Counted from the first letter of the stretch, positions 8,229 through 17,204 are shown. The stretch: DNA of 37,951 nucleotides from Roseobacter sp. (GCA_024636475.1 JAGXHA010000108.1:1-37951), one strand, 5' to 3'. Numbers and translations are program-made. Notes: generated by a model not told the origin, from the sequence alone.

Positions 8229-8996
8229 CTTCAACAGCCCCTGCAGTTTGCGCGCCGACCAATCTCGCGCAGCCGCTCCAAAGCGCTGAAACAAGGGCCG
8301 AGAGACCGGATCATTGGACGCATCCCACTCGGGATGCCACTGCACAGCCAACGTAAAGCCCGGCGCATCCTTCACATAAATCGCCTCTGGCGTGCCATCG
8401 TCGGCATAGCCATCAATCACAATACGGGGGCCAGCATGCTTGATCCCCTGCCCGTGCAGCGTATTCGTGCGCACTTTCACAGTGCCAAGCACGTCATGAA
8501 ACACACCGTCTTGCGTGAAGGTCACGTCGTGTCGCAACTCGAATTTTTCCTCGATCGTGCCATCCGGCGGCATCCGGTGATTCATGCGACCGGGTAAATC
8601 GCGAATTTCGGGATAAAGCGAGCCGCCCATGGCGACGTTCACCTCTTGAAAACCGCGGCAGACCCCAAAAAACGGTTGCCCCCGTTCAACACAGGCGCGC
8701 ACAAGCCCCAAGGCAACAGCGTCGCGCCCCCGATCAAACGTGCCATAGGCTTCGGTCTCTATCTCGCCATATTCCTCAGGATGCACATTGGGCCGTCCGC
8801 CTGTCAGCAAAAAACCATCGCAGGCGTCCAGCAACTCCAAGATAGAAACGCAGTTGGGGTCACTGGGAATAATGAGAGGCAAACACTCTGACACATGTGC
8901 GATTGCACATGTATTCATCGTCCCCGTGGCATGAATGGGGTATTGATCGTTCAGCAAACCACTGTTGCCAATGATACCGATGACAGGACGGGACAT
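8220..8996 (-). CDS. Gamma-glutamyl-gamma-aminobutyrate hydrolase-like protein (peptidase C26 / PuuD family)
   Basis: The 258-residue product is a class-I glutamine-amidotransferase fold of the PuuD type, whose characterised members cut gamma-glutamyl-GABA in putrescine breakdown. Visible features are the oxyanion segment GFLLTGGRPNVHPEEYGE near residues 61-78, the nucleophile Cys113 in FFGVCRGFQEVN, and the His221/Glu223 pair in VQWHPEWD. Length fits the family. It lies alone between an SDR gene and the GlcG-like gene and is transcribed with the latter's strand. No other putrescine genes are near, so the true substrate may be another gamma-glutamyl compound. Confidence 0.9.
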   Translation of the reverse strand: MSRPVIGIIGNSGLLNDQYPIHATGTMNTCAIAHVSECLPLIIPSDPNCVSILELLDACDGFLLTGGRPNVHPEEYGEIETEAYGTFDRGRDAVALGLVRACVERGQPFFGVCRGFQEVNVAMGGSLYPEIRDLPGRMNHRMPPDGTIEEKFELRHDVTFTQDGVFHDVLGTVKVRTNTLHGQGIKHAGPRIVIDGYADDGTPEAIYVKDAPGFTLAVQWHPEWDASNDPVSRPLFQRFGAAARDWSARKLQGLLKSA

Positions 8997-9075
8997 AGTC
9001 GCCTCTCTTGCAAGGAATACAGAAACCTATCGCGTCCTCAATCCGACCTCAACACCCGTTCTTGCGACACGTGGC

Positions 9076-9498
9076 TCAAGCCTCGCCGACCAAGCCTGCG
9101 GCTGCAACGCCAACCAAAGCAGCCTCGGCATCATTATCTGATGTATCACCCGTGACACCAAGCGCGCCAATCACGGCGCCAGCTTCGTCGCGCAGCAATA
9201 CGCCGCCCGGCACCGGCACTACCGCGCCTCCGTAAACGCCATTCACTGCTGCCATGAAATAGGCCTGCGCCTCTGCCCGCGCCATCTGTGCTCGCCCGGC
9301 CATCCCCAGCATGACCGCGCCATATGCCTTGCCATGGGCAATCGCGAACCGGCCCGGCGCAGCACCGTCTTCACGCTCAAACGCCTGCACATGGCCGCCT
9401 ACGTCCAACACGATCACAGACAACGGCTTGAGGCCCATCTCACGGCCTTTCTTCAGCGTTTCTGCAATCATCAAACGCGCCTGCTCTAACGTAACCAT
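9076..9498 (-). CDS. GlcG/HbpS family protein (heme-binding-like domain)
   Basis: The 140-residue product carries the whole GlcG/HbpS domain: helix LEQARLMIAETLKKGRE, strand PLSVIVLDVGGHVQAFERED, helix FAIAHGKAYGA, and the glycine-rich end GGVLLRDEAGAVIGALGVTG near 100-118. GlcG is encoded in the glycolate operon of E. coli beside glcB, and here too it lies directly downstream of malate synthase G on the same strand, which supports a role tied to glycolate/glyoxylate use. The exact function of the family in this pathway is not settled. Its ribosome-binding site (AAGG, 9 bases before ATG) is the end of the intergenic element at 9508-9534. Confidence 0.88.
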   Translation of the reverse strand: MVTLEQARLMIAETLKKGREMGLKPLSVIVLDVGGHVQAFEREDGAAPGRFAIAHGKAYGAVMLGMAGRAQMARAEAQAYFMAAVNGVYGGAVVPVPGGVLLRDEAGAVIGALGVTGDTSDNDAEAALVGVAAAGLVGEA

Positions 9499-9507
9499 CC
9501 CACTAAA

Positions 9508-9534
9508 CCTTTTTCATTTTGCCAAATAAACTCC
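9508..9534 (-). repeat. 27-bp intergenic element, copy 1 (before the GlcG-like gene)
   Basis: On the minus strand this reads GGAGTTTATTTG, then GCAAAATGAA, then AAAGG. It matches 26307-26333 at 25 of 27 positions. In both copies the last AAGG lies exactly 9 bases before an ATG and acts as the ribosome-binding site of a different gene (GlcG-like here, Xaa-Pro aminopeptidase there). I recall similar strings as frequent in Rhodobacterales intergenic DNA, but that cannot be checked here. Confidence 0.75.
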
Positions 9535-9535
9535 G

Positions 9536-9565
9536 GGGAGCGCGAGGGGCTGGCCCCTCGCTCCC
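9536..9565 (-). terminator. Strong GC hairpin between glcB and the GlcG-like gene
   Basis: GCGAGGGGC (9542-9550) pairs perfectly with GCCCCTCGC (9553-9561) around a 2-nt loop, and flanking GGGA/TCCC extend the stem past a small bulge. On the minus strand it follows the malate synthase stop by a few bases and leads into GGAGTTTATTT. It could end or weaken transcription after glcB, or protect its 3' end, while the GlcG-like gene still follows. Confidence 0.6.
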
Positions 9566-9571
9566 GCCCGA

Positions 9572-11806
9572 TCAACCTTGCGCAGCTTTTAGTTCCAGCC
9601 GCCGTGCATGCAAAACAGGCTCGGTATAGCCCGAAGGCTGCACCCGACCCTTCATCACCAGATCACATGCCGCCTTGAAAGCAATCCCGTCAAACCCCGG
9701 TGCCATCGGCTGGTAAAGCGGATCACCCGCATTCTGCCCGTCAACGACAGCCGCCATCTTCTTCAACCCGGCCATCACCTGTTCTTCGGAAATCACCCCA
9801 TGATGCATCCAGCTGGCCAGCGCCTGCGCAGAAATCCTGCAGGTGGCGCGGTCTTCCATCAGCCCCACGTCGTGAATGTCCGGCACTTTCGAGCACCCGA
9901 CCCCCTGATCGACCCACCGCACCACATAGCCAAGGATGCCTTGGGCATTGTTCTCGATCTCCTGGGTGATTTCCTCGTCCGACAGATTGCGTCCTGTCAG
10001 TACAGGAATGTTCAGCAACGCCTCTAACGTTCCACGCGCACCGCCTGCCTTGATCTCTTCCTGACGCGCCAGAACATCGACCTGGTGATAATGCATCGCA
10101 TGCAAGGTCGCGGCTGTCGGCGATGGAACCCAGGCGCAATTCGCACCAGCCTTGGGGTGACCAATCTTGGCCTCCAGCATTGCCTCCATCCGGTCCGGCA
10201 TCGCCCACATGCCCTTGCCGATCTGGGCCTTGCCCTGCAATCCGCAAGCCAGCCCGATATCCACATTGCGATCTTCGTAGGCCGCGATCCACTCAGCGTT
10301 CTTCATCTCGCCTTTGGGCACCATCGGGCCCGCCTCCATCGAGGTATGAATCTCGTCGCCGGTACGGTCCAGGAAGCCGGTGTTGATGAAAGCCACACGT
10401 GATTTTGCAGCGCGGATACATTCTGCCAGATTGGCAGAGGTGCGGCGCTCTTCGTCCATGATGCCCAGCTTGACCGTGTTTGCAGGCAAGCCCAGCACGC
10501 TTTCAACATGGGTGAAAATTTCATCGGCAAAAGCGACTTCCGCAGGTCCGTGCATCTTGGGCTTGACCACATAGACCGATCCCGAGACCGAATTGCGCAT
10601 GCCGTCCGTCTTTTGCAGATCGTGCATCGCGATCAGCGTCGTGATCATCGCATCCATGAGCCCTTCGCCCACTTCCAGCCCGTCACGGTCCAGGATCGCT
10701 GGGTTGGTCATCAGATGGCCCACATTGCGGATCAGCATCAGCGACCGGCCTTTGATCGAAACATCATCCCCGTCCGGCGCGGTATATTCGCGGTCGGGGT
10801 TCATCGCACGGGTGATCTGCTCGCCACCTTTTTCAAATGTCTCGGACAGATCGCCCTTCATCAGGCCAAGCCAGTTGCCATAGGCAACGACCTTATCCTC
10901 TGCATCCACCGCAGCCACGCTGTCTTCGCAATCCATAATGGTAGACAGTGCGGATTCCATCAGCACATCAGACACATGCGCGGGATCGGACTTGCCAATC
11001 GGGTGGTCCGCATCGATCTGAATCTCGATGTGCAAACCATTGTGCTTCAGCAATATTGCAGTCGGTGCATCCGCGGCACCGCGGTATCCTGCGAATTGCG
11101 CCGGATCCGCAAGGCCGATGCCATGCTCAACCGGGGGCGTCTGCTGCGCGGATGGGGCCACTGATTGGGTCATCGCAGCACTACGCCAATCTGATTCGTT
11201 CAGCAAAACGCCTTCCAGCGCACCTTTGCTAACGCGGTAGCCGATCAGCTGGGTATGACTTCCCGATAGCAGTGGAACGGCCTCGTCCAGAAACGCTTTG
11301 GCTTTGGCCACAACCCGGCCACCGCGCTCCGGATCGTATCCTTTACCCTGTGGCAAATCGCCCAAGGCGTCAGTGCCGTAGAACGCATCATACAAACTGC
11401 CCCACCGTGCGTTTGCCGCATTCAGGGCAAAGCGGGCATTGGTGATGGGCACCACCAGTTGCGGGCCCGGCACCGATGCGATTTCAGGGTCAACATTGCC
11501 AGTATCGATGGAAAACGCGGGCCCCTGTGCAACAAGATATCCCAGTTCATGCAGAAACGCCGTGTACGCCTCGGCGTCGTGATCCTGACCCGCCCGCTCT
11601 TTATGCCAAGCGTCGATCTTGCCCTGCATGTCTTCGCGGACCTGCAAAAGATCTCGGTTCTTTGGCCCAAGGTTATGCACAAGATCAGAGAACCCACTCC
11701 AAAAAACATCTGCTTCAACGCCTGTTCCAGGCAGCGCGTGTTCCTCGATGAAGCGGACCAATTCATCCGCGATCTGTAGGTCGTTCTTGTCTGTGCGATG
11801 GGTCAT
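9572..11806 (-). CDS. glcB: Malate synthase G
   Basis: This cytosolic enzyme condenses glyoxylate with acetyl-CoA to malate, allowing growth on glycolate, C2 compounds or products that enter through glyoxylate. The 744-residue length is normal for the monomeric G isoform (A isoforms are about 530). Diagnostic stretches include [19 protein letters not shown] near 270, [18 protein letters not shown] near 355, [19 protein letters not shown] near 530 and the [19 protein letters not shown] block near 575. A good ribosome-binding site (AAGGAG, 7 bases before ATG) fixes the start. The upstream palindrome 11881-11903, with a TATAAT inside it, suggests repression by a dimeric regulator. The downstream GlcG-like gene supports a glycolate/glyoxylate setting. 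Confidence 0.97.
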   Translation of the reverse strand: MTHRTDKNDLQIADELVRFIEEHALPGTGVEADVFWSGFSDLVHNLGPKNRDLLQVREDMQGKIDAWHKERAGQDHDAEAYTAFLHELGYLVAQGPAFSIDTGNVDPEIASVPGPQLVVPITNARFALNAANARWGSLYDAFYGTDALGDLPQGKGYDPERGGRVVAKAKAFLDEAVPLLSGSHTQLIGYRVSKGALEGVLLNESDWRSAAMTQSVAPSAQQTPPVEHGIGLADPAQFAGYRGAADAPTAILLKHNGLHIEIQIDADHPIGKSDPAHVSDVLMESALSTIMDCEDSVAAVDAEDKVVAYGNWLGLMKGDLSETFEKGGEQITRAMNPDREYTAPDGDDVSIKGRSLMLIRNVGHLMTNPAILDRDGLEVGEGLMDAMITTLIAMHDLQKTDGMRNSVSGSVYVVKPKMHGPAEVAFADEIFTHVESVLGLPANTVKLGIMDEERRTSANLAECIRAAKSRVAFINTGFLDRTGDEIHTSMEAGPMVPKGEMKNAEWIAAYEDRNVDIGLACGLQGKAQIGKGMWAMPDRMEAMLEAKIGHPKAGANCAWVPSPTAATLHAMHYHQVDVLARQEEIKAGGARGTLEALLNIPVLTGRNLSDEEITQEIENNAQGILGYVVRWVDQGVGCSKVPDIHDVGLMEDRATCRISAQALASWMHHGVISEEQVMAGLKKMAAVVDGQNAGDPLYQPMAPGFDGIAFKAACDLVMKGRVQPSGYTEPVLHARRLELKAAQG

Positions 11807-11880
11807 TGAGTACTCCTTGGATTTCGTCTTGCGCAGCTTTTGCTAAGGCTTAGAAGGTAAAATCTGGGGGGGCAAGTCGT

Positions 11881-11903
11881 ATTGGTAAAATTATATTACC
11901 AAT
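11881..11903 (-). promoter_or_regulatory. Palindromic operator over a -10 box upstream of malate synthase
   Basis: ATTGGTAA (11881-11888) and TTACCAAT (11896-11903) are perfect inverted copies with 7 bases between. On the minus strand the centre contains TATAAT, an exact -10 consensus, about 85 bases before the glcB start, so a bound repressor would cover the promoter. TTGGT/ACCAA half-sites resemble those bound by GntR-family (FadR-type) regulators, which often control glycolate, lactate or acetate genes. The regulator's identity is inference; no regulator gene is adjacent. Confidence 0.6.
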
Positions 11904-11909
11904 CTGGCG

Positions 11910-12062
11910 CTATTGGGCTCTTTTCGGGCCGCTCCGGCATTTGTCAGAACAATAGCGTACCGCATCCCAATCCTTGGCCCATTTCTTGCGCCACGAGAAA
12001 GGCAAACCACAGGTAACACATATTTTTTGCGGCAGATCAGCCTTTTTTCGCATTTTAGCCAT
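11910..12062 (-). CDS. DUF2256 domain-containing small zinc-ribbon-like protein
   Basis: A 50-residue frame starting MAKMRKKADLPQKICVTCGL and ending with RYCSDKCRSGPKRAQ contains CxxC near residues 15-18 and a second CxxxC pair near 38-42, with the aromatic/basic core FSWRKKWAKDWD between them. This is the full pattern of DUF2256, a short family of likely zinc-binding proteins of unknown role, often linked to cryptochrome/photolyase-type genes in other genomes. ATG 12062 and ATG 12053 are both possible starts. It lies upstream of glcB on the same strand and its stop is 7 bases from the operator palindrome. Confidence 0.85.
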   Translation of the reverse strand: MAKMRKKADLPQKICVTCGLPFSWRKKWAKDWDAVRYCSDKCRSGPKRAQ

Positions 12063-12091
12063 CGGTTTCTCTTTTTCTAGTCATCTCACAG

Positions 12092-12126
12092 AAAAAAGGC
12101 GGAATCTGAATATCAGAAACCGCCTT
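12092..12126 (-). terminator. Rho-independent terminator after the small membrane protein
   Basis: On the minus strand AAGGCGG and CCGCCTT form a stem, extended by TCTGA/TCAGA inside, and are followed by TTTTTT. It begins about 25 bases after the stop of the 73-residue membrane protein and separates it from DUF2256. Confidence 0.8.
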
Positions 12127-12150
12127 GGAAACTCTTTAAAAAAAACTGGG

Positions 12151-12372
12151 TCAGTTGCTCTCGTTTGTTCCCGGAGCGACGGGATCGACCGGTGCGACTG
12201 TCGTGTCGCTGCCGTCTGCTGCAGGGGGCGTATCATCCCGCCCGTTGCCAATTACAAAAAACATCAGCATCAGGATGATAATAGCACCAGCGCCGATAGC
12301 ACCCTTGATACCAAGCAGCGCAGGCTTGTGGCGTTTCTTTTGCTTTTCGATATTTGTGTCGGGTGCTGACAT
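12151..12372 (-). CDS. Small single-pass membrane protein (73 aa), unknown function
   Basis: A basic N-terminus (KQKKRHKP) is followed by one hydrophobic segment (about residues 24-42, GAIGAGAIIILMLMFFVIG) and a polar, acidic, Pro/Ala/Thr-rich tail. The topology is N-in with a periplasmic tail. GGAG lies 8 bases before ATG 12372, and a clear terminator follows the stop, both supporting a real gene. I do not recognise a family. It is divergent from pepN across a 100-bp region with two inverted repeats. Confidence 0.65.
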   Translation of the reverse strand: MSAPDTNIEKQKKRHKPALLGIKGAIGAGAIIILMLMFFVIGNGRDDTPPAADGSDTTVAPVDPVAPGTNESN

Positions 12373-12397
12373 AAGACGGCTCCAATCATTAGTTTTC

Positions 12398-12443
12398 GTG
12401 CCCGCCTTGCGGGTACGCGGTTACCTGTCTAACTCTGTAACCG
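12398..12443. repeat. Two successive inverted repeats in the pepN upstream region
   Basis: GTGCCCGC (12398-12405) and GCGGGTAC (12409-12416) pair with one mismatch around a 3-nt loop. Right after, CGGTTAC (12418-12424) and GTAACCG (12437-12443) are perfect inverted copies with a 12-base spacer. They lie between the divergent starts of the small membrane protein and pepN, so they may be operator sites or leader hairpins; function is not shown. The GTTAC/GTAAC halves and 12-base spacer recall the repeat at 3805-3838. Confidence 0.45.
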
Positions 12444-12473
12444 GACGTTCGGTTCCAACATGAAGGAAGAAAA

Positions 12474-15026
12474 ATGCGTGATGCTGCACCACAAACGATA
12501 TATTTGGCCGACTATATGCCTTTCGGCTTTATCATCGATAGCGTCGCACTTCACTTTGACCTCGACCCTCACAAGACCCGCGTCAAAAGTACGATCAAGT
12601 TTCGACCAAACCCTGATACGACAGACCGCGCGTTCTTTCTGCACGGAGAAAAGCTGAAACTGATCAGCGCGAAAATTGACGGCACCGATGTGCACCCCGC
12701 GATCACAGAAGCCGGCCTGACCTGCCCCGTTCCCGATGCACCATTTGTCTGGGAGGCTGAGGTCGAGATCGACCCCACCGGCAACACCGCCCTTGAGGGG
12801 CTTTATATGTCGAACGACATGTATTGCACCCAATGCGAGGCCGAGGGCTTTCGCAAGATCACCTATTACCCCGACCGCCCCGATGTGATGGCGGTGTTTA
12901 CCGTTACCATTACAGGCCCGCATCCAGTGCTGCTGTCAAACGGCAACCCTGTCAGCGCATCCGAGCATGCCGCCGAGTGGCACGACCCGTGGCCCAAGCC
13001 CGCCTATCTGTTTGCGCTGGTCGCGGGCGATCTGATCGCACATCCCGGCAGTTTTACAACCAAGTCGGGCCGTGACGTGACGCTGAACCTTTACGTCCGC
13101 CCCGGCGACGAGGGCAAATGCGCCTTTGGCATGCAGGCGCTGAAGGATTCGATGAAATGGGACGAGGACGTGTATGGGCGCGAATACGACCTTGATCTGT
13201 TCAACATCGTCGCTGTCGATGATTTCAACATGGGCGCAATGGAGAATAAAGGGCTGAACGTCTTCAACTCCTCTGCTGTGCTCGCCTCGCCCGAAACCTC
13301 GACCGACATGAACTTTGAACGGATCGAGGCGATCATCGCGCATGAGTATTTCCACAACTGGACCGGCAACCGCATCACCTGCCGCGATTGGTTCCAGCTG
13401 TGCCTAAAGGAGGGGCTGACCGTATTCCGCGACAGCCAGTTCACCTCTGACATGCGCTCGGCACCCGTCAAACGCATCAGCGATGTGATCGACCTGCGGG
13501 GGCGGCAATTTCCCGAGGACCAAGGCCCGCTGGCCCATCCCGTACGCCCCGAAAGCTTTCAGGAAATCAACAATTTCTATACCGCCACGATCTATGAAAA
13601 AGGTGCCGAAGTCATCGGGATGCTGAAACTTCTGGTGGGCGACAAGGCTTATACAGATGCGCTCGACCACTATTTCACGCGCCACGACGGGCAGGCTTGC
13701 ACGATCGAGGATTGGCTCAAGGTGTTCGAAGACACCACCGGCCGCGACCTGACCCAGTTCAAGCGCTGGTACGGCCAGGCCGGCACACCGCATCTGTCGG
13801 TGACCGAAGAATGGGAACACGGCAAACTGACGCTGCATTTCAAACAGCACACGCCCCCAAGTTCGGCCACGCCCGAACCACAGCCTTACGTCATCCCCAT
13901 TGCCGTCGGCCTCATCGACCAAGACGGGGACGAAGTCGAGGAAACCAATGTTCTTGAAATGACCGAAGTCGAACAAAGCTTTATCTTCGACAATCTGGGG
14001 ACCCGCCCCATCGTGTCGATCCTGCGCGGCTTTTCCGCCCCCGTCATGCTGACCCAAGACCTGAGCGACGCAGACCGCGCCCATTTGCTGGCCTATGACA
14101 CCGATCCTTTCAACCGTTGGGAACAAGGCCGCATCCTTGCGCGCACGTCGCTTATGGCAATGATCCTCAAGGGCAAGAAGCCAAACAAGGATTGGCTCAA
14201 AGGCATTCGCGCCGTGATCAGCAACGAGCATCTCGACCCGGCATACCGGGCGCTAATGCTGGGTCTGCCCTCGCAATCCGATCTGGCCCGCGCGCTGGAC
14301 GAAGAGGGTCACACCCCCGATCCCGACATCATCTATGCGGCGGTCGAGGCGACCCGTGCCGCAATGGCCAAATCCTACGCCAACTTATTGCCGACACTTT
14401 ACATGCGCCACACGGTGACAGACGAGTACGAGCCCAACGCGGCGCAGTCGGGCAAACGGGCGCTCAGCAACGCAGCACTTTCCTTGCTGACCCGCACCGA
14501 TGACGGGGCCACTGCGCAAAAGCAATATGACAGCGCCGACAATATGACCCAGCAACTCAGCGCCCTTGCCAACCTGATCCGCGACGGGCGCGGCAGCAAA
14601 GCCCTTGAGGCATTCGAGGCGCAGTGGAAGAACGACAGGTTGGTCATGGACAAATGGTTCGGCCTGCAAGTGATTGAAGCCGACCCCGAAGAAGCGCACG
14701 AAGTTGTCGAGACCCTGACCAAACATCCCGATTTCAACTGGAAGAACCCCAACCGCTTCCGTTCGGTGCTTGGTACGTTTGCAGCGCATCACGCGGGCTT
14801 TCATCACGCCAGCGGTGCAGGGTACCGCCTGCTGGCCGATTGGCTGATCAAGCTGGACCCGCTAAATCCGCAGACAACAGCACGCATGTGTTCCGCCTTT
14901 CAGACATGGAAACGGTATGACGCAGACCGTCAGATGCTGATCAAAGGCGAACTCGACCGCATCTTGTCGCAGCCCGATTTGTCGCGCGATACCACCGAAA
15001 TGCTATCCCGCATCAGAGGAGCATAA
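12474..15026 (+). CDS. pepN: Aminopeptidase N (M1 zinc metallopeptidase)
   Basis: This broad-specificity enzyme removes N-terminal residues from peptides in the cytoplasm, the last step of protein turnover. The 850-residue length matches gammaproteobacterial-type PepN. The substrate-recognition GAMEN motif lies at residues 254-258 and the zinc site HEYFH at 290-294, with the third ligand Glu in LKEGLTVF about 19 residues later. The C-terminal helical domain is complete, ending in MLSRIRGA. AAGGAAG before ATG 12474 is a good ribosome-binding site. It is followed after 3 bases by an SDR gene and then by a small membrane protein, so the three are probably cotranscribed. Confidence 0.96.
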   Translation: MRDAAPQTIYLADYMPFGFIIDSVALHFDLDPHKTRVKSTIKFRPNPDTTDRAFFLHGEKLKLISAKIDGTDVHPAITEAGLTCPVPDAPFVWEAEVEIDPTGNTALEGLYMSNDMYCTQCEAEGFRKITYYPDRPDVMAVFTVTITGPHPVLLSNGNPVSASEHAAEWHDPWPKPAYLFALVAGDLIAHPGSFTTKSGRDVTLNLYVRPGDEGKCAFGMQALKDSMKWDEDVYGREYDLDLFNIVAVDDFNMGAMENKGLNVFNSSAVLASPETSTDMNFERIEAIIAHEYFHNWTGNRITCRDWFQLCLKEGLTVFRDSQFTSDMRSAPVKRISDVIDLRGRQFPEDQGPLAHPVRPESFQEINNFYTATIYEKGAEVIGMLKLLVGDKAYTDALDHYFTRHDGQACTIEDWLKVFEDTTGRDLTQFKRWYGQAGTPHLSVTEEWEHGKLTLHFKQHTPPSSATPEPQPYVIPIAVGLIDQDGDEVEETNVLEMTEVEQSFIFDNLGTRPIVSILRGFSAPVMLTQDLSDADRAHLLAYDTDPFNRWEQGRILARTSLMAMILKGKKPNKDWLKGIRAVISNEHLDPAYRALMLGLPSQSDLARALDEEGHTPDPDIIYAAVEATRAAMAKSYANLLPTLYMRHTVTDEYEPNAAQSGKRALSNAALSLLTRTDDGATAQKQYDSADNMTQQLSALANLIRDGRGSKALEAFEAQWKNDRLVMDKWFGLQVIEADPEEAHEVVETLTKHPDFNWKNPNRFRSVLGTFAAHHAGFHHASGAGYRLLADWLIKLDPLNPQTTARMCSAFQTWKRYDADRQMLIKGELDRILSQPDLSRDTTEMLSRIRGA

Positions 15027-15029
15027 GAC

Positions 15030-15764
15030 ATGCGTCCCATCCTTCTGATCACCGGTGCCTCTGCAGGCATCGGTGCGGCCTGTGCGCGGCTCGCCGCCTC
15101 GACCTATGATCTGGCGCTGAACTACCGCACGGATCAGGCCGGTGCCCAAGCCGTTGCCGCAAAAGCCGAAACCCAAGGTGCCCGCACATTGCTGTGCCAA
15201 GGCGATGTCGCCAATCCCGACGATGTCGCCCGCATCTTCGCACAGATAGACAGCCACTATGGCCGCCTTGATGCGCTGATCAACAATGCAGGCATCGCCG
15301 ATCAAATCGCCCCCTTCGTCCAGATGGACCACGCCCGACTGAAACGCATGTTTGATGTCAACGTGATCGGTGCGATGCTGGTCGCGCAATCCGCCGCGGC
15401 GCGGATGCAGGCGCAAGGTTCAGGTGCAATCGTCAACATGGGGTCTATCGCTGCGCGGCTTGGATCGGCCAACGAGTTTGTCGACTATGCTGCCTCCAAA
15501 GCCGCCATCGACGCGTTCACCAAAGGCCTTGCGAACGAGCTTGCCCCGCAAGGCATCCGGGTCAACGCGATCCGCCCCGGCCTGATCGACACGGAAATCC
15601 ACGCCAAAGCGGGCGCTCCTGACCGTGCGCAAAACCTTGCCAAGAACATCCCGATGCAGCGCGTCGGCACCGCCGATGAAGTCGCCAGCGCGACCTTGTT
15701 TCTTCTCTCGGATGCCGCAAGCTATATCACGGGCACCACGCTGGATGTAAGCGGCGGCCGCTAG
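15030..15764 (+). CDS. SDR family oxidoreductase (FabG-like)
   Basis: The 244-residue NAD(P)-dependent short-chain dehydrogenase has TGASAGIG near residue 7 and NNAGIAD near 88. The catalytic Ser lies in NMGSIAARLG, Tyr and Lys in DYAASKAA near 155, and RPGLIDTEIHAKAG after it. The end TGTTLDVSGGR is the usual SDR ending. Substrate cannot be read; glucose/ribitol-type and FabG-type SDRs look alike at this level. It starts 3 bases after the pepN stop and its own stop shares a base with the next GTG start, so it sits in the middle of a three-gene transcription unit. Confidence 0.9.
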   Translation: MRPILLITGASAGIGAACARLAASTYDLALNYRTDQAGAQAVAAKAETQGARTLLCQGDVANPDDVARIFAQIDSHYGRLDALINNAGIADQIAPFVQMDHARLKRMFDVNVIGAMLVAQSAAARMQAQGSGAIVNMGSIAARLGSANEFVDYAASKAAIDAFTKGLANELAPQGIRVNAIRPGLIDTEIHAKAGAPDRAQNLAKNIPMQRVGTADEVASATLFLLSDAASYITGTTLDVSGGR

Positions 15765-16198
15765 TGCCAGCACTTTACCGTTTCGACCGGCAAGGCCGAA
15801 GCCTTGGCACGCTTATCGCGCTGCCCCTCATCTGGCTGGCCCTCTTTGCCGCTTGGTTTTTCCTCAAGGCATCGCCCATCATCATTGGGCTTGTCGCGCT
15901 GTGTACCCTGCCTGCCCTGTGGGACGTCATCAAAAACCCCTCTGCGGGCCTTACCCTTGGCGATGGCAGCCTCAACTGGCACAGCGCCTCTCGCACTGCC
16001 AAAGCCAGCTTGTCTGAGATCGATCACATCCGCCTTGACACAAGGCTCGACTTTTCCGTTCGCGCGACCCTGATCTTGAAAACGGGCCGCAAGATCCGCA
16101 TCCCCTTCGAGGCAACGCCCCCCCATCAACCGTTCGAAACCGCCCTGAACGCCCACGCGGTAAGAACCGAACGGCATCATTTCAGCCTCAGGCAATGA
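15764..16198 (+). CDS. Hypothetical membrane protein, two N-terminal helices
   Basis: The start is GTG 15764, which overlaps the preceding TAG by one base, a coupling typical of operons. The 144-residue product has two membrane helices (about 16-35 and 38-55) joined by a short turn, then a soluble part with alternating strands (ADGSLNWHSA-like, IRLDTRLDFSV, ATLILKTGRKIRIPFE). That pattern looks like a small PH-like beta-domain as in bacterial PH proteins, but I do not recognise a named family. It is last in the pepN-SDR unit and convergent with the lytic transglycosylase gene. Confidence 0.7.
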   Translation: MPALYRFDRQGRSLGTLIALPLIWLALFAAWFFLKASPIIIGLVALCTLPALWDVIKNPSAGLTLGDGSLNWHSASRTAKASLSEIDHIRLDTRLDFSVRATLILKTGRKIRIPFEATPPHQPFETALNAHAVRTERHHFSLRQ

Positions 16199-16263
16199 CC
16201 CGCCGCACCTCTGGCTCGTAAATATCTTTGCCTTTTGCCCAGCGTGGACAGCCCGCAAAACAC

Positions 16264-16956
16264 TCAGGGCCGCGCCGTGGGCCGGACAGCATCCAGCGCT
16301 TTGCAATAGCTTTGCCCCCGCAACCACCCTGCCATATCCGCGCGCTTTGCCTCACTCCGCATTGGTCCCCAGTCGGCAGCCACGCCGCGCCCGCCGCGAC
16401 CGTATAAAACGCCGTCACGCGGGACGGTCACTGCCATGATCCGGATGGCACAACTCAGGTTTGCTGCACCGTTTTTCAAGGCCTCGCCGGTGCCGACATT
16501 GCACCGATACCCCCGCGCCGTGGCAGGCTGGATTTGCAACAATCCAAACCAGCGCCCCCCGCCGCCGACAGCAGAGGGCTTATAGGTGCTTTCGTGCTTC
16601 GACAGTGCCGAAAGAAAGCCGACCCAAAACGCGCGGCGCGCAGCGTCATCCGCCGACAGATAGCCCGGGCACCAATCAGCGATATCAGCGGGGACGGTAT
16701 CAACCAAAGGCTTGCCGTGACTTTTCAATGCGGACAAAGCCGCCCTGGTCCACAAGGCGTGACCTTGCTGATGCTGAAACCGCGTACGCGGCAGGTTCGC
16801 CGGGCGTGCGGGTGGTGACACCTCAAAAACGGTCGGGCTTGGGGCGGCTGTCGCTTGTGCATCCGGGCGCGCAAGCGGAAGCACAACTTCGGAGGCTTGA
16901 GCTGCCCCATAGGTTAAACTCAACAAAAGCACTGTGCTGACTGTTAGAAATCGCAT
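16264..16956 (-). CDS. Lytic transglycosylase-like exported protein (SLT domain)
   Basis: A signal peptide (MRFLTVSTVLLLSLTYGAAQA) leads the 230-residue product to the periplasm; a proline-rich linker follows. The core has the catalytic Glu in LSKHESTYKPSAVGGGG near residue 135, then WFGLLQIQPATARGY, the G-L-x-Q-[IV] block of soluble lytic transglycosylases, which cut the murein glycan chain. Cysteines in DWCPGY, YRCNVG, LSCAIR and SYCKAL could form two disulfides. I start at ATG 16956; the TTG just before it is less likely. The gene stands alone, convergent with the pepN unit. Confidence 0.82.
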   Translation of the reverse strand: MRFLTVSTVLLLSLTYGAAQASEVVLPLARPDAQATAAPSPTVFEVSPPARPANLPRTRFQHQQGHALWTRAALSALKSHGKPLVDTVPADIADWCPGYLSADDAARRAFWVGFLSALSKHESTYKPSAVGGGGRWFGLLQIQPATARGYRCNVGTGEALKNGAANLSCAIRIMAVTVPRDGVLYGRGGRGVAADWGPMRSEAKRADMAGWLRGQSYCKALDAVRPTARP

Positions 16957-17204
16957 CAAACCACCACCATGAGTGAAATTCCTTTAAATATAGGCGTTTC
17001 TGGATATCAAAGGCCATTGAAACAAAGTTCAAGCAATCCCCTAGACCGTTTCCATTGTCCGATGTCTGGGGGCTGTTTTCGCCCCAAACCCACTTTCCAG
17101 ATGCAAAAAAACTTATCCCAACCTTCGCAAATCCATGATCGTGCCCAAAAGTAGCGGCATGTTGAGAAACTCAGAGGACGTTCAAACGAAAGACTGGACA
17201 AAAC

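Noticed and set aside
13404..14231. A 275-codon minus-strand frame inside pepN
   Set aside because: Antisense shadow of a well-supported gene in GC-rich DNA; no recognisable domain or start signals.
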